Assembly: GCA_045660225.1 (NCBI GenBank)
Contig: JAZRDK010000007.1
Coordinates: forward strand, 1 to 40,613
Reading direction: 5' to 3'
From: Scatosoma sp045660225
GTDB taxonomy: Bacteria > Bacillota > Clostridia > Christensenellales > Borkfalkiaceae
Length of the DNA: 40,613 nt
A program made the position numbers and the translations under genes. Shown piece after piece: positions 32,777 through 40,613 of this stretch. Each line of letters opens with the position of its first letter. The stretch's first letter is position 1. Under the pieces are notes generated by a model. The model searched no databases. It had not been told where the DNA came from and was given only the letters and a program-made list of their open reading frames with translations.

Positions 32777-34162
32777 ATGAAAAAGTACAAGGTAAAAAGT
32801 TCTCCTTCGCAAAGGGGGGTATACCTGAAAAAAAGTATCGCGAGAAACCGTGGCAGGGCGAAATTCGTCGGCATACTGTATTTGTTTGCTACGATTGCGT
32901 TGGCTGGGGTTGCTTGTTTGCCTTTAATGACGGCGCCCAACGCACCTTTAGGCGTGACGGCGCTTATCAATGCGTTCGTTTCTATCGGCGCTACGACGTT
33001 CACGACGTCCGCAGGGATTATCACCGTAATCAACGCGGTGTTGTACACCGTGCTCTTGTTGGCGCTCGTTATCAACGTTTTGAAGGCAATTTCCAAGCTG
33101 GGCTGGTTGTTTAAGAGAAAGGCGAGCAGAACGTACGGTTTCAACCGCAACGCATACGCTATGGAAGACCTTGGCAACTTGTTCTCCGGCTCGTTTGCGG
33201 CGATTATCTCCGTGCATTTCTTAATCGCGGTGATTTGTGGCGAATACACCGTCAGCCCGTATTTGCTTATCTTGCTTGGCGCAGGGTTGGTGCTCCATTT
33301 CTTCTTGGGGCTTGTCGGTGGAAAAATCCGTTACTACGCAAACCAAGACGGCGACGTCGTGGAACAAAAACGTGAAGTGGGTAGATTCGCGCCCTTCTTC
33401 CGCAACCTTTTGCAGGTGGTTGCAACGTTCACGATGATGTATTTCTTCTTGAAAACGTCGACGATTGACGACTGTCTTGCGCCCTTGTTCGTAGAAAACT
33501 CGTTTGGGAAGTACGTGACGTCGAATTTGACGGCTTGGATTTCCATCCTTTTGCAAGTCTTCACGATGATTTGGATGTTCGTGCTTGTAAAGCACGCTAC
33601 GGGCACGACGGAATACGGTATTGAAGGCCCTTACGGTGCGGGTATGAAGAATTTTAGAGTGTTCTCGTTCTTCGTGTTCCTTACCGCAGGCGCTACCTGT
33701 GTATGTAGATATTTGTTTGGCGAAGTTGCTTTTGCAAGTTTCGTGCTCTCCATCGTAAAATTCGTTGGCGAAAACGTGGACGTTGGCTCGATTATCATCG
33801 CAAGCATCGCGTTGTTTATGTTCATCGTTGAACTGATTATGCGCAACCGTCCCCGTCGTCCTTATGAAGAAGACGTCAGCGAGGCCATCGCGCCTGCGCC
33901 CGTGGAAACGCCTACGGCGCATCCCGATTCGCCCTATTATAACGAACCTGAAAAAGAAGAGCTGTCTTTGGACGAAGACAACGACCCGTTCCTGAGCGAA
34001 CAGGAAGAATTTGAAGACGTGTCCGAGCCCGAACAGCTGGAAGTCAATTGTCCGAATTGCGGTCAAGCGCTACTTATTGACGGTTCGGCAACGTACCATC
34101 GTTGCCCTGCTTGCGGAAAGGTTTTCCAAATCCGTAAGGTAACGAAGGACGTTATTATCTAA
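32777..34162 (+). CDS. Polytopic membrane protein with C-terminal zinc ribbon
   Basis: 461 aa; start fixed by CCGGAGG. A basic N-terminal stretch (about 1-30) precedes about eight to nine hydrophobic segments between residues 32 and 352. A long acidic, Pro/Glu/Asp-rich linker follows (about 360-420). The last 40 residues form a zinc ribbon (CPNCG at about 424, CPACG at about 442) ending VFQIRKVTKDVII, closely like the small protein at 9424-9690. I do not recognise the membrane part. The ribbon is predicted cytoplasmic. It could sense, recruit or scaffold a cytoplasmic partner; no transport motif is seen. It stands between housekeeping genes in its own transcription unit. Confidence 0.8.
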   Translation: MKKYKVKSSPSQRGVYLKKSIARNRGRAKFVGILYLFATIALAGVACLPLMTAPNAPLGVTALINAFVSIGATTFTTSAGIITVINAVLYTVLLLALVINVLKAISKLGWLFKRKASRTYGFNRNAYAMEDLGNLFSGSFAAIISVHFLIAVICGEYTVSPYLLILLGAGLVLHFFLGLVGGKIRYYANQDGDVVEQKREVGRFAPFFRNLLQVVATFTMMYFFLKTSTIDDCLAPLFVENSFGKYVTSNLTAWISILLQVFTMIWMFVLVKHATGTTEYGIEGPYGAGMKNFRVFSFFVFLTAGATCVCRYLFGEVAFASFVLSIVKFVGENVDVGSIIIASIALFMFIVELIMRNRPRRPYEEDVSEAIAPAPVETPTAHPDSPYYNEPEKEELSLDEDNDPFLSEQEEFEDVSEPEQLEVNCPNCGQALLIDGSATYHRCPACGKVFQIRKVTKDVII

Positions 34163-34175
34163 TCGTTTAGAAAAG

Positions 34176-34203
34176 AAAGGCGCTCTCAACAGGGGGCGCT
34201 TTT
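34176..34203 (+). terminator. Weak terminator after the 461-aa gene
   Basis: The arm 34176-34187 pairs with 34192-34203 (GGGGGCGCTTTT) with wobble pairs around loop AACA. Only four Ts follow the stem, so readthrough into proS is likely; no separate proS promoter was found. Confidence 0.55.
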
Positions 34204-34211
34204 GATTGAAA

Positions 34212-34240
34212 GCCTTCCGCTAAGAAAGGGCATGGAAGGC
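34212..34240 (+). promoter_or_regulatory. Leader hairpin upstream of proS
   Basis: GCCTTCC (34212-34218) pairs with GGAAGGC (34234-34240) around a 15-nt loop. The spacer lacks T-box landmarks such as the AGGGTGG-type box, so this is not a recognisable T-box. Confidence 0.35.
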
Positions 34241-34271
34241 GTACAAGTAGAGAAAAGAAAGAGGTAGAGTT

Positions 34272-35702
34272 ATGGCAAAAGAAACGCAGTTCGTTGAACA
34301 AATTGCAAACATCAACGAAGATTTCCCTAAATGGTACACGGACGTCGTGATTAAGACGAAACTCGTCGATTACGGCCCGGTAAAAGGCACGATGGTTATC
34401 CGTCCGTACGGCTACGCAATTTGGGAAAATATCCAAAAAGAATTAGACGCACGCTTCAAAAACCGTGGCGTAGAAAACGCGTATTTCCCCCTGTTGATTC
34501 CGATGAGCTTTTTCACGAAAGAAGCGGAACACGTAGAAGGCTTTGCACCCGAAGTTGCCGTCGTTACGGTGGCGGGTGGCGAAGAACTTGCCGAGCCTTT
34601 GGCAATCCGCCCGACGTCGGAAACGATTATCGGGACGATGTGCTCGAAATGGGTGCAGTCCTACCGTGATTTGCCCTTGAAAGTCAATCAATGGTGCAAC
34701 GTTATGCGTTGGGAAAAAACGACGCGTCCTTTCCTTCGCACCAGCGAATTCTTGTGGCAGGAAGGGCACACCGTACACGCAACGGCGGAAGAGGCGGAAG
34801 AAGAAACGTTTGCTATGCTTGCAACGTATAAAGAATTTGCGGAAAATTGCCTTGCTATCCCCGTTATGACGGGCAAGAAGACGGAAAAGGAAAAATTCGC
34901 AGGCGCGGTGGCTACGTACACGATGGAAGCGATGATGCGCGACGGCAAAAGTTTGCAGGCAGGTACGTCCCACTACTTAGGGCAAAACTTCGCAAAGGCG
35001 TTCGACATCAAATACCTTGGCAACGAAGGCGCTTTGCAAACGGCGTACACGACGTCCTGGGGCGTTTCTACCCGTCTTATCGGCCCAATCATTATGACGC
35101 ACGGTGACGAGCGTGGTTTGTTGTTACCGCCCGTCGTTGCCCCCGTACAATGCGTTATTGTGCCGATTGCAGCAAGAAAACCCGGCGTTTTGGAAAAATG
35201 CAACGAATTGAAAGAAGAACTGAAAAAAGCAGGCATCCGCGTAACGCTTGACGACACGGACAACAGCCCTGGTTGGAAGTTTAACGAGTGGGAAATGAAA
35301 GGCGTACCCCTTCGTATCGAACTCGGTCCGCGCGACATCGAAAACGGCAAAATGCTTTGCGCAAGACGCGATACGCTGGAAAAGTGCGAGCTGGACTTGG
35401 CAAACGCGGTGGACGGCGTAAAAGAATTGTTGTCGACAATCCAAAAGGATATGCTGGAATCGGCAAGAAAACGCCGTGACGAACGCATCGTATACGCCGA
35501 CGATATCCAAGGCATTTTGGCGGGCGTAGACGCAGGCAATTTCGTCAAAGCAGGTTGGTGTGGATGCCGTGCGTGTGAAGACAAAATCAAGGAAGAAACG
35601 GGTGCTACGGCGCGTGTACGCGCGGAAGGCGAAAGTAAGGAAACTTGCGCCGTTTGTGGCAAAAAAGCAGAAGAAGTTATCGTCTTTGCAAGGGCGTATT
35701 AA
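34272..35702 (+). CDS. proS: Prolyl-tRNA synthetase, archaeal/eukaryotic type
   Basis: 476 aa class II aminoacyl-tRNA synthetase charging tRNA-Pro with proline. The short form, without the bacterial INS editing domain, matches the archaeal/eukaryote-like branch found in many Clostridia. Motif 1 lies around GVENAYFPLLIP; motif 2 is MRWEKTTRPFLRTSEFLWQE (about 140-160); motif 3 is around THGDERGLLLPP (about 276-287). The C-terminal domain has the four-cysteine zinc site of this type (CGCRACEDK at about 431 and CAVCGKK near the end) and terminates in FARAY. Ribosome binding site GAGG with short spacing. Probably reached by readthrough from the 32682 promoter. Confidence 0.95.
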   Translation: MAKETQFVEQIANINEDFPKWYTDVVIKTKLVDYGPVKGTMVIRPYGYAIWENIQKELDARFKNRGVENAYFPLLIPMSFFTKEAEHVEGFAPEVAVVTVAGGEELAEPLAIRPTSETIIGTMCSKWVQSYRDLPLKVNQWCNVMRWEKTTRPFLRTSEFLWQEGHTVHATAEEAEEETFAMLATYKEFAENCLAIPVMTGKKTEKEKFAGAVATYTMEAMMRDGKSLQAGTSHYLGQNFAKAFDIKYLGNEGALQTAYTTSWGVSTRLIGPIIMTHGDERGLLLPPVVAPVQCVIVPIAARKPGVLEKCNELKEELKKAGIRVTLDDTDNSPGWKFNEWEMKGVPLRIELGPRDIENGKMLCARRDTLEKCELDLANAVDGVKELLSTIQKDMLESARKRRDERIVYADDIQGILAGVDAGNFVKAGWCGCRACEDKIKEETGATARVRAEGESKETCAVCGKKAEEVIVFARAY

Positions 35703-35721
35703 CAACCGAATAAACGATGTC

Positions 35722-35752
35722 AAAAGCGTCCGAGAAATCGGACGCTTTTTTC
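35722..35752 (+). terminator. Rho-independent terminator of proS
   Basis: A perfect 12-bp stem, AAAAGCGTCCGA (35722-35733) with TCGGACGCTTTT (35738-35749), has a GAAA tetraloop and a T-run. Confidence 0.92.
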
Positions 35753-35879
35753 TATTCAACGCGTACCTGGGTGGGGTCTACGCAAAAAAAAGTGTAAAAA
35801 ATAGTCGTCTTTTCTCGTATGCGTACACGGGCGCGATTAAATAATGTAGAAAATTTAGGCAAAAACTGCGCTTAGCCAC

Positions 35880-35908
35880 TTGACGGAAGAAAAGAAAGGT
35901 GGTATGAT
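35880..35908 (+). promoter_or_regulatory. Promoter of the XRE-mcsA-mcsB-clpC operon, predicting a leaderless first gene
   Basis: TTGACG (35880-35885) and TATGAT (35903-35908) are spaced 17 nt apart. The -10 ends 6 nt before the ATG at 35915, so transcription would begin at or next to the start codon. No CtsR heptad repeat and no CIRCE inverted repeat was found in 35760-35915. Confidence 0.65.
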
Positions 35909-35914
35909 AGTAGT

Positions 35915-36598
35915 ATGGAAAATAGTATCGAAATCAACCAAACAATAGCAAAGCAACTGACCTACTATCGTAAAACCGCAGGTTTTACGCAGGCGGAGCT
36001 TGCGGAAAAAATCAATTACTCGGACAAATCCGTGTCCAAGTGGGAATCGGGCAACGGCGTACCCGACGTTTATACGCTTGTCCAGCTTGCCAAATTGTAC
36101 GGCGTAACCGTGGACGCGTTTTTGGGTGGCGAAACGCCTATGCAAATGCAAAAGCGCACGAAGAGTTGGCAAACTTTGATTATGCTTTTGTCCAGCGGTA
36201 TCGTGTGGCTGATTGCCACCTGTATTTTTGCGGTAGGTCAACTGATTTTTCCCGGCAACCCCTGGTGGATGTCCTTTTTGTACGCGGTGCTTATCAACGC
36301 CGTCGTACTGCTTGTGTACGCTTGCGTTTGGAAGTACCGTATGCTCAATTTCGTTGCGGTAACGACGATAATTTGGATGGTGCTCACTTGTCTGTTTTTG
36401 ACGTCGTATTTCGTGTTGAAAGCGACTGGATACAGCGTGGTTGGGCTTTGGATGTTGTTTTTAATCGGCGTGCCGTTGCAAGTTTTAGAAGTGCTTTGGG
36501 TGTTCTTCCGTTCGCTTTTCCAAAAACAAAAACCGCGCTCTGTAAAACCCGCTATGGACGAGAAGTCGCAGGTTGAACCGCAGGTAAACGCAGAATAA
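35915..36598 (+). CDS. Membrane-bound XRE-family transcriptional regulator
   Basis: 227 aa. The N-terminal helix-turn-helix of the Cro/C1/XRE type lies at about 8-62 (YYRKTAGFTQAELAEKI, SDKSVSKWESG, LAKLYGVTVDAFLGG). Four hydrophobic segments follow (about 82-108, 112-134, 139-163, 169-193), then a charged tail. This layout suggests a DNA-binding regulator tethered to the inner face of the membrane that may sense membrane state. It starts directly after the -10 element; AAAGGTGG, 12 nt upstream, would lie outside the transcript. It ends 9 nt before mcsA, in the place where ctsR is usual, so it may control the operon (inference). Confidence 0.85.
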   Translation: MENSIEINQTIAKQLTYYRKTAGFTQAELAEKINYSDKSVSKWESGNGVPDVYTLVQLAKLYGVTVDAFLGGETPMQMQKRTKSWQTLIMLLSSGIVWLIATCIFAVGQLIFPGNPWWMSFLYAVLINAVVLLVYACVWKYRMLNFVAVTTIIWMVLTCLFLTSYFVLKATGYSVVGLWMLFLIGVPLQVLEVLWVFFRSLFQKQKPRSVKPAMDEKSQVEPQVNAE

Positions 36599-36607
36599 GG
36601 GGGCGTT

Positions 36608-37168
36608 ATGCAAGGACGAATAGACAAGTGCAGTCATTGCAAAAAAAGACAAACGGCAAAGACGTACGAAACGAAGAAAAACGGCGTCGTCGTCCGTGAA
36701 TACTACTGTTTAGAGTGTTATGATAGGCTGTTTTTAGACGTAAAACGTAGCGAAACCAACACCGCGGAATGCCCTTATTGCGGTATGGCGGTGCAGGAAA
36801 TCCGTGAAAAGAAACTGGTCGGTTGCGCACATTGTTACGACGTTTTATACGGGGGCGTGTATCCGCTTATCAAAAAAATGCAGGGCGAACGCGCGCACCG
36901 CGGTAAGACACCGCCACTCGACGGCGACTACGGCGACCCGTACGATTTCGACGACGTCATCGGTGCGCGCTATCGTGCGAAGGCGGTGGAACGCGCCCGT
37001 TTCGAACGCCAAAAAACGGAGCTTGAAACAATCATCAAAAAGCTGGAAAAAGAAGGCAATTTCGAAGACAAGAAAAGTTATGAAGAAAAGTTGACTGCAA
37101 TGGAAAACAGCTCGACGGTGGAGGAGGATTTCGTATGGCGAACGCGCCGTTCATTGAAACAATCGTAG
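36608..37168 (+). CDS. mcsA: McsA, zinc-finger activator of the McsB arginine kinase
   Basis: 186 aa, the usual length. Four C-x2-C motifs (CSHC at about 8, CLEC, CPYC and CAHC by about 77) give two zinc-binding modules. The C-terminal third is charged and helical (TELETIIKKLEKEG onward) with a degenerate UVR-like motif. McsA binds and activates McsB and links it to the ClpC machinery and heat or oxidative stress control. Ribosome binding site AAGGGGG directly upstream. Its 3' end overlaps mcsB by 34 nt, so translation of the two is coupled. Confidence 0.92.
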   Translation: MQGRIDKCSHCKKRQTAKTYETKKNGVVVREYYCLECYDRLFLDVKRSETNTAECPYCGMAVQEIREKKLVGCAHCYDVLYGGVYPLIKKMQGERAHRGKTPPLDGDYGDPYDFDDVIGARYRAKAVERARFERQKTELETIIKKLEKEGNFEDKKSYEEKLTAMENSSTVEEDFVWRTRRSLKQS

Positions 37169-38163
37169 TTTCGACAAGGATACGTCTTGCCCGAAACTTC
37201 GCGTCCTACCCCTTCCCCAAAAAGATGGACGAGGCGCAGGCGGAAGACGTCGCGCACCTTGTCGGCGAAGGCTTAAAAAGCTTGGACGAGTTCGTGCGGT
37301 ACGACATTGACAAACTGACCGAAGACGAGGCGTCGCAACTCAAAGAACGCTATCTTATCAGTCCCGCCCTGCAGGAAAGTAAGTACGGCGTGGCGTTTAT
37401 CACGACGGACAAGACGACGTCGATTATGGTCAACGAAGAAGACCATCTTAGGGAGCAGTATATTTGCAAGGGTTTTGAATTGTACAAAGCGTACGAACGC
37501 ATCAGCAGTTTGGATACGTTGCTTGGAAGCACGTTCGATTTCGCGTTTGACGACAAGCTCGGCTATTTGACGGCGTGTCCCAGCAACTTAGGCACGGGCA
37601 TGCGCGCGTCGGTGATGATGTTTTTGCCGGGGCTTGTGTCCAGCGGAGAATTAAAAAGCCTTTTACCGAAAATTAAGGAAGCAGGCTTTACGATTCGCGG
37701 TGCGTTTGGCGAAGGCACAAGCTCGGAAGGGTATTTGTATCAGGTCAGTAACGAGCGGACGCTCGGCGTTTCCGAAAGCGAGATTTTGGAAAAAATGACG
37801 CGCGTAACGATGGGGTTAAGCGATTTGGAAATTCGCGCGCGCGAAGTTTTGAAAAAGGCGTCTGGAACGGAGCTTAAGGACAAAATCTTGCGTGCGTACG
37901 GCGTATTGACGAATTGCGCTTTGCTGACGCATAAAGAATTTTTGGATAAAATGACGCAGGTGCGCCTTGGCGTTGCGCTTGGGTATATCGAAGCGCTGGA
38001 TGCAAAGGGTTTTGACGAATTTCTCAACGATATGCGCCCTGCGGCGTTTCGGCTTGGCAACGGCTTGAAAGGCAAAACGGAAAGCTTTTGCGATATGGTG
38101 CGCGCGGAAACGGTGTGTAAGGTTTTACCCGAACTCGTACGCGTAAAACGCAGTAAAAAATAA
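37135..38163 (+). CDS. mcsB: McsB, protein arginine kinase
   Basis: 342 aa, phosphagen-kinase fold. It phosphorylates arginines on unfolded proteins, marking them for ClpC-ClpP. Seen: nucleotide-binding STRIRLARN (about 13-21), NEEDHLREQ (about 101-109), and the active-site cysteine region TACPSNLGTGMRASVMMF (about 143-160). The start is fixed by GGAGGAGG inside the end of mcsA. The C-terminal pArg-binding motif, RDxxRA in characterised McsB as I recall it, reads CDMVRA here (319-324), so the first Arg is replaced by Cys. 15 nt separate it from clpC. Confidence 0.93.
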   Translation: MANAPFIETIVVSTRIRLARNFASYPFPKKMDEAQAEDVAHLVGEGLKSLDEFVRYDIDKLTEDEASQLKERYLISPALQESKYGVAFITTDKTTSIMVNEEDHLREQYICKGFELYKAYERISSLDTLLGSTFDFAFDDKLGYLTACPSNLGTGMRASVMMFLPGLVSSGELKSLLPKIKEAGFTIRGAFGEGTSSEGYLYQVSNERTLGVSESEILEKMTRVTMGLSDLEIRAREVLKKASGTELKDKILRAYGVLTNCALLTHKEFLDKMTQVRLGVALGYIEALDAKGFDEFLNDMRPAAFRLGNGLKGKTESFCDMVRAETVCKVLPELVRVKRSKK

Positions 38164-38178
38164 AAGTGGAGATACGGT

Positions 38179-40613
38179 ATGCAGTATCGTGCAAATTGTA
38201 CGGAAAATTTGAATAAAGCGTTGGCGCTTGCCAACAAGTTCGCCGCCGAAGTCGTAGAAACGAATTTTATCGGTAGCGAGCATTTGATTTACGCGTTTTT
38301 AGGGATTCCAAACAGCGAAGCAGGCAAAATTTTGCTTTCTTCGGGTGTGAAAAAGGAAGAGTATATCAAATTTTTCAAAAAGGGCGATAAGTCGTTTGGT
38401 GGCGACGGTATGACGCCGAAGACGCAAAGAATTTATACGCGCGCGGTGGCAAATGCAGAACGCGACGGCTCGCTTACGGGTACGGCGCACGTTTTGTACG
38501 AAATTTTAAGCGAGAACTGTTGCGCGGTCAGTTTTTTGAAACGTTTTGCAGGCGATACGGCGTTTGAGCAAAAGGATTTTATCGACACGTTGCTTTCTAA
38601 AACGGAATCCGCGTTAAACGCGCAGTCGTACAAGAAAAAGCACGGTTTAACCAACCCTACGCAAACGGGCGGTGTGCAAAACAACGCGCCCGTAGACGAA
38701 CAGTCCGCGCCTAAATCCGTCGCAACGGAGCTTGGTCAACGCGTGGAACAAAGTGGCGGTCAACGTCGCCGTGCGTCGAAATTGCCCGATTGTGGGGTCG
38801 ATATGACCGAACGCGCGAGAAGGGGGAAAATGGACCCCGTTATCGGCAGAAAAAAGGAGCTTGAAAAGGTCGTGCAAGTGCTTGCGCGTAGGATGAAAAA
38901 TAACCCCGTTTTAGTCGGCGAACCAGGGGTGGGCAAAAGCGCGATTATCGAAGGATTGTCCCAACTTATCGTTGCCAACCAAGTCCCCGAGCAGTTGTAT
39001 AATAAGACGATTTTCTCCGTTGACCTTGCAGGGATGTTGGCAGGCACGAAATACCGTGGCGAGTTTGAAGAAAAATTGAAAAATTTGATTGAGATGGTCA
39101 CGGCGGACGGGGACGTAGTGTTGTTTATCGACGAAATTCATACGCTGGTTGGCGCAGGTGGCTCGTCGGATAATAATATGGACGCGGCGAACATCTTAAA
39201 ACCGTTGTTGGCGCGCGGAGATTTGCAAGTTATCGGCGCGACGACGATTGAAGAATACCGCAAATACATCGAAAAGGACGGCGCGTTAGAACGTCGTTTT
39301 ACGCCCGTGCAGGTGGACGAGCCTTCGCAGGAAGACACCGTCGCCATCTTGAAGGGTTTGCGCACGAAATACGAACAACACCACGGCATCGTCATCACCG
39401 ACGAAGCCATCGAATCGGCGGTACAATTATCGTCAAGGTATATCACGGATAGATTTTTGCCCGACAAAGCCATCGACCTTATCGACGAGGCGGCGGCGCG
39501 CGTCAGAATTTCAAAAGACGGGGGCAGCGTGGAATTGCAAGAGGCGGTTCGCGAAGAACAGCTTTGCGAAAAAGAACGTTTAGAACACGAGCGTCGTGGC
39601 GAGTATATGCTCGCAACTGAAGCGGTCAACGCGAAAAAGCGTGCGACGGAAAAGAGAAAGGCGTTACAGCAGGCGGAGTCGCCGTTGCGCCTTCCCGACG
39701 GCAGGTATGCGATTTCGCGCGAACACGTTGCGTCTATCGTCAGCGCAAGGATGAAAATTCCGCTTTTGAAAATTACGCAGGAAGAAGGCGAGAAATTGAT
39801 GCGCCTTGAAGAAGACTTGCACGCACGCATTATCGGTCAAAACGAAGCGGTCAACGCGGTTGCAAAGGCAATTCGCCGTGCGCGCGCAGGCTTAAAAGAC
39901 CCGTCAAGACCCATCGGCTCGTTTATTTTCGTCGGTCCGACGGGCGTTGGTAAAACCGACCTTTGCAAGGCGCTTGCAGAAGCGATGTTCGGCGCGGAAG
40001 ACCAAATGATTCGCTTGGATATGAGCGAGTATATGGAAAAACAGTCCATTTCCAAGCTCATCGGCGCGCCCCCTGGATACGTGGGCTATGAAGATTTGCA
40101 AACGGGGCAGTTGACGGATAAGATACGCACGAAACCGTATTCGGTTATTTTGTTTGACGAAATCGAAAAAGCGCATCCTGACGTTTTCAATTTGCTTTTG
40201 CAAATTTTAGACGACGGCAGACTGACGGACAGCAAGGGCAGGACGGTCAGCTTTAAGCACGCAATCATTATTTTGACGTCGAACGTCGGCGCAGCCGTTT
40301 CTGCAAGCGAGCGTACGGGCGTGTACGGGTTTGGTAGCGACGGGCGTAGCGACGAAGGCGCAAACCAGTACGAATCGATGAAGGAAAACGTCACGAAGGC
40401 GCTCAAGGAAAAATTCCGTCCTGAATTCTTGAACAGGATGGACGAAATCATCGTCTTCCACCGCTTGTCTAAACAAGATTGTATGAAAATCGGCAGGAAG
40501 ATGGTCGACGGACTGAGCAAACGCCTGTTAGAACAGCGCGGTATCACGCTTATCGTTACCGAGCGCGCGCTTTTAGCTTTGGTAGACGAAGGGTATGACG
40601 CGCAGTACGGTGC
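38179..40613 (+). CDS. clpC: ClpC, Hsp100 AAA+ unfoldase (3' end outside window)
   Basis: An open frame of 811 codons runs off the window without a stop. Ribosome binding site GTGGAG is 6 nt before the ATG. Domains: the Clp N-domain with two repeats (about 1-145); a low-complexity linker (about 150-195); AAA1 with Walker A GEPGVGKS (247-254) and Walker B VVLFIDEIH; a coiled ClpC-type M-domain (about 450-510, EEQLCEKERLEHERRGEY); AAA2 with Walker A GPTGVGKT (586-593) and Walker B SVILFDEIE. It unfolds phosphoarginine-tagged proteins and feeds them to ClpP. The final C-terminal domain is missing only because the window ends. Confidence 0.95.
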   Translation, partial: MQYRANCTENLNKALALANKFAAEVVETNFIGSEHLIYAFLGIPNSEAGKILLSSGVKKEEYIKFFKKGDKSFGGDGMTPKTQRIYTRAVANAERDGSLTGTAHVLYEILSENCCAVSFLKRFAGDTAFEQKDFIDTLLSKTESALNAQSYKKKHGLTNPTQTGGVQNNAPVDEQSAPKSVATELGQRVEQSGGQRRRASKLPDCGVDMTERARRGKMDPVIGRKKELEKVVQVLARRMKNNPVLVGEPGVGKSAIIEGLSQLIVANQVPEQLYNKTIFSVDLAGMLAGTKYRGEFEEKLKNLIEMVTADGDVVLFIDEIHTLVGAGGSSDNNMDAANILKPLLARGDLQVIGATTIEEYRKYIEKDGALERRFTPVQVDEPSQEDTVAILKGLRTKYEQHHGIVITDEAIESAVQLSSRYITDRFLPDKAIDLIDEAAARVRISKDGGSVELQEAVREEQLCEKERLEHERRGEYMLATEAVNAKKRATEKRKALQQAESPLRLPDGRYAISREHVASIVSARMKIPLLKITQEEGEKLMRLEEDLHARIIGQNEAVNAVAKAIRRARAGLKDPSRPIGSFIFVGPTGVGKTDLCKALAEAMFGAEDQMIRLDMSEYMEKQSISKLIGAPPGYVGYEDLQTGQLTDKIRTKPYSVILFDEIEKAHPDVFNLLLQILDDGRLTDSKGRTVSFKHAIIILTSNVGAAVSASERTGVYGFGSDGRSDEGANQYESMKENVTKALKEKFRPEFLNRMDEIIVFHRLSKQDCMKIGRKMVDGLSKRLLEQRGITLIVTERALLALVDEGYDAQYG

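Noticed and set aside
34163..34271. T-box riboswitch upstream of proS
   Set aside because: Only about 110 nt long, with no T-box consensus or antiterminator; just two simple hairpins.
35760..35915. CtsR box or CIRCE element upstream of the mcs/clpC operon
   Set aside because: No tandem GGTCAAA-type heptads and no TTAGCACTC inverted repeat. The fragment TTAGCCACT has no partner arm.

Overview
The window looks like a chromosomal segment of an uncultured Bacillota (Firmicutes) bacterium, most likely a gut Clostridia member of the Christensenellales type. The support is: lipoproteins with lipobox signal peptides and Ser/Glu-rich linkers, no outer-membrane genes, an mcsA-mcsB-clpC locus, BspA-type leucine-rich repeats on a surface protease, an archaeal/eukaryotic-type ProRS, and TTGACA-N17-TATAAT promoters. 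The order-level placement is inference. No phage, IS element, CRISPR array or rRNA was seen.

Layout. 1-9.9 kb: an OFA-type MFS transporter (minus) is divergent from a 2595-aa membrane-anchored subtilase. The subtilase is followed by an 88-aa zinc-ribbon protein. The divergent promoters are separated by a 35-nt unbroken purine/pyrimidine alternation. 9.9-14.3 kb: a 1459-aa lipoprotein (minus) with GLUG-like repeats. 14.5-17.2 kb: a three-gene plus-strand operon made of a membrane protein ending in a CD1871A-like CXXC tail, a NapH/CcoG-like membrane 4Fe-4S protein and a membrane-anchored TlpA thioredoxin. I read it as an extracytoplasmic thiol-redox relay. 17.2-28.8 kb: a four-gene minus-strand lipoprotein operon (140, 982, 696 and 1933 aa in transcription order). 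Its members share a signal-peptide core, SSE linkers, beta-sandwich repeats and, in two of them, a module I do not recognise ending in W-L-x2-C-x-Y-Y. The 982-aa protein carries its own CGPC thioredoxin domain.

29-35.8 kb is mostly housekeeping: nagB (minus), then on plus an NCS2 purine permease, tRNA-Ser(GCU), inorganic pyrophosphatase, a polytopic membrane protein with a C-terminal zinc ribbon, and prolyl-tRNA synthetase. 35.9 kb to the end: an XRE-type membrane-bound regulator (apparently leaderless), mcsA, mcsB and clpC, the last running off the window. The regulator occupies the place where ctsR usually lies.

How the parts may work together (inference): the Fe-S protein and CXXC membrane protein could pass electrons across the membrane to the anchored thioredoxin, and on to the thioredoxin-domain lipoprotein and the cysteine-containing surface lipoproteins encoded next door. 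The protein-quality-control locus McsA/McsB/ClpC is a separate stress module. Promoters and terminators were identified by eye, and no database search was run.
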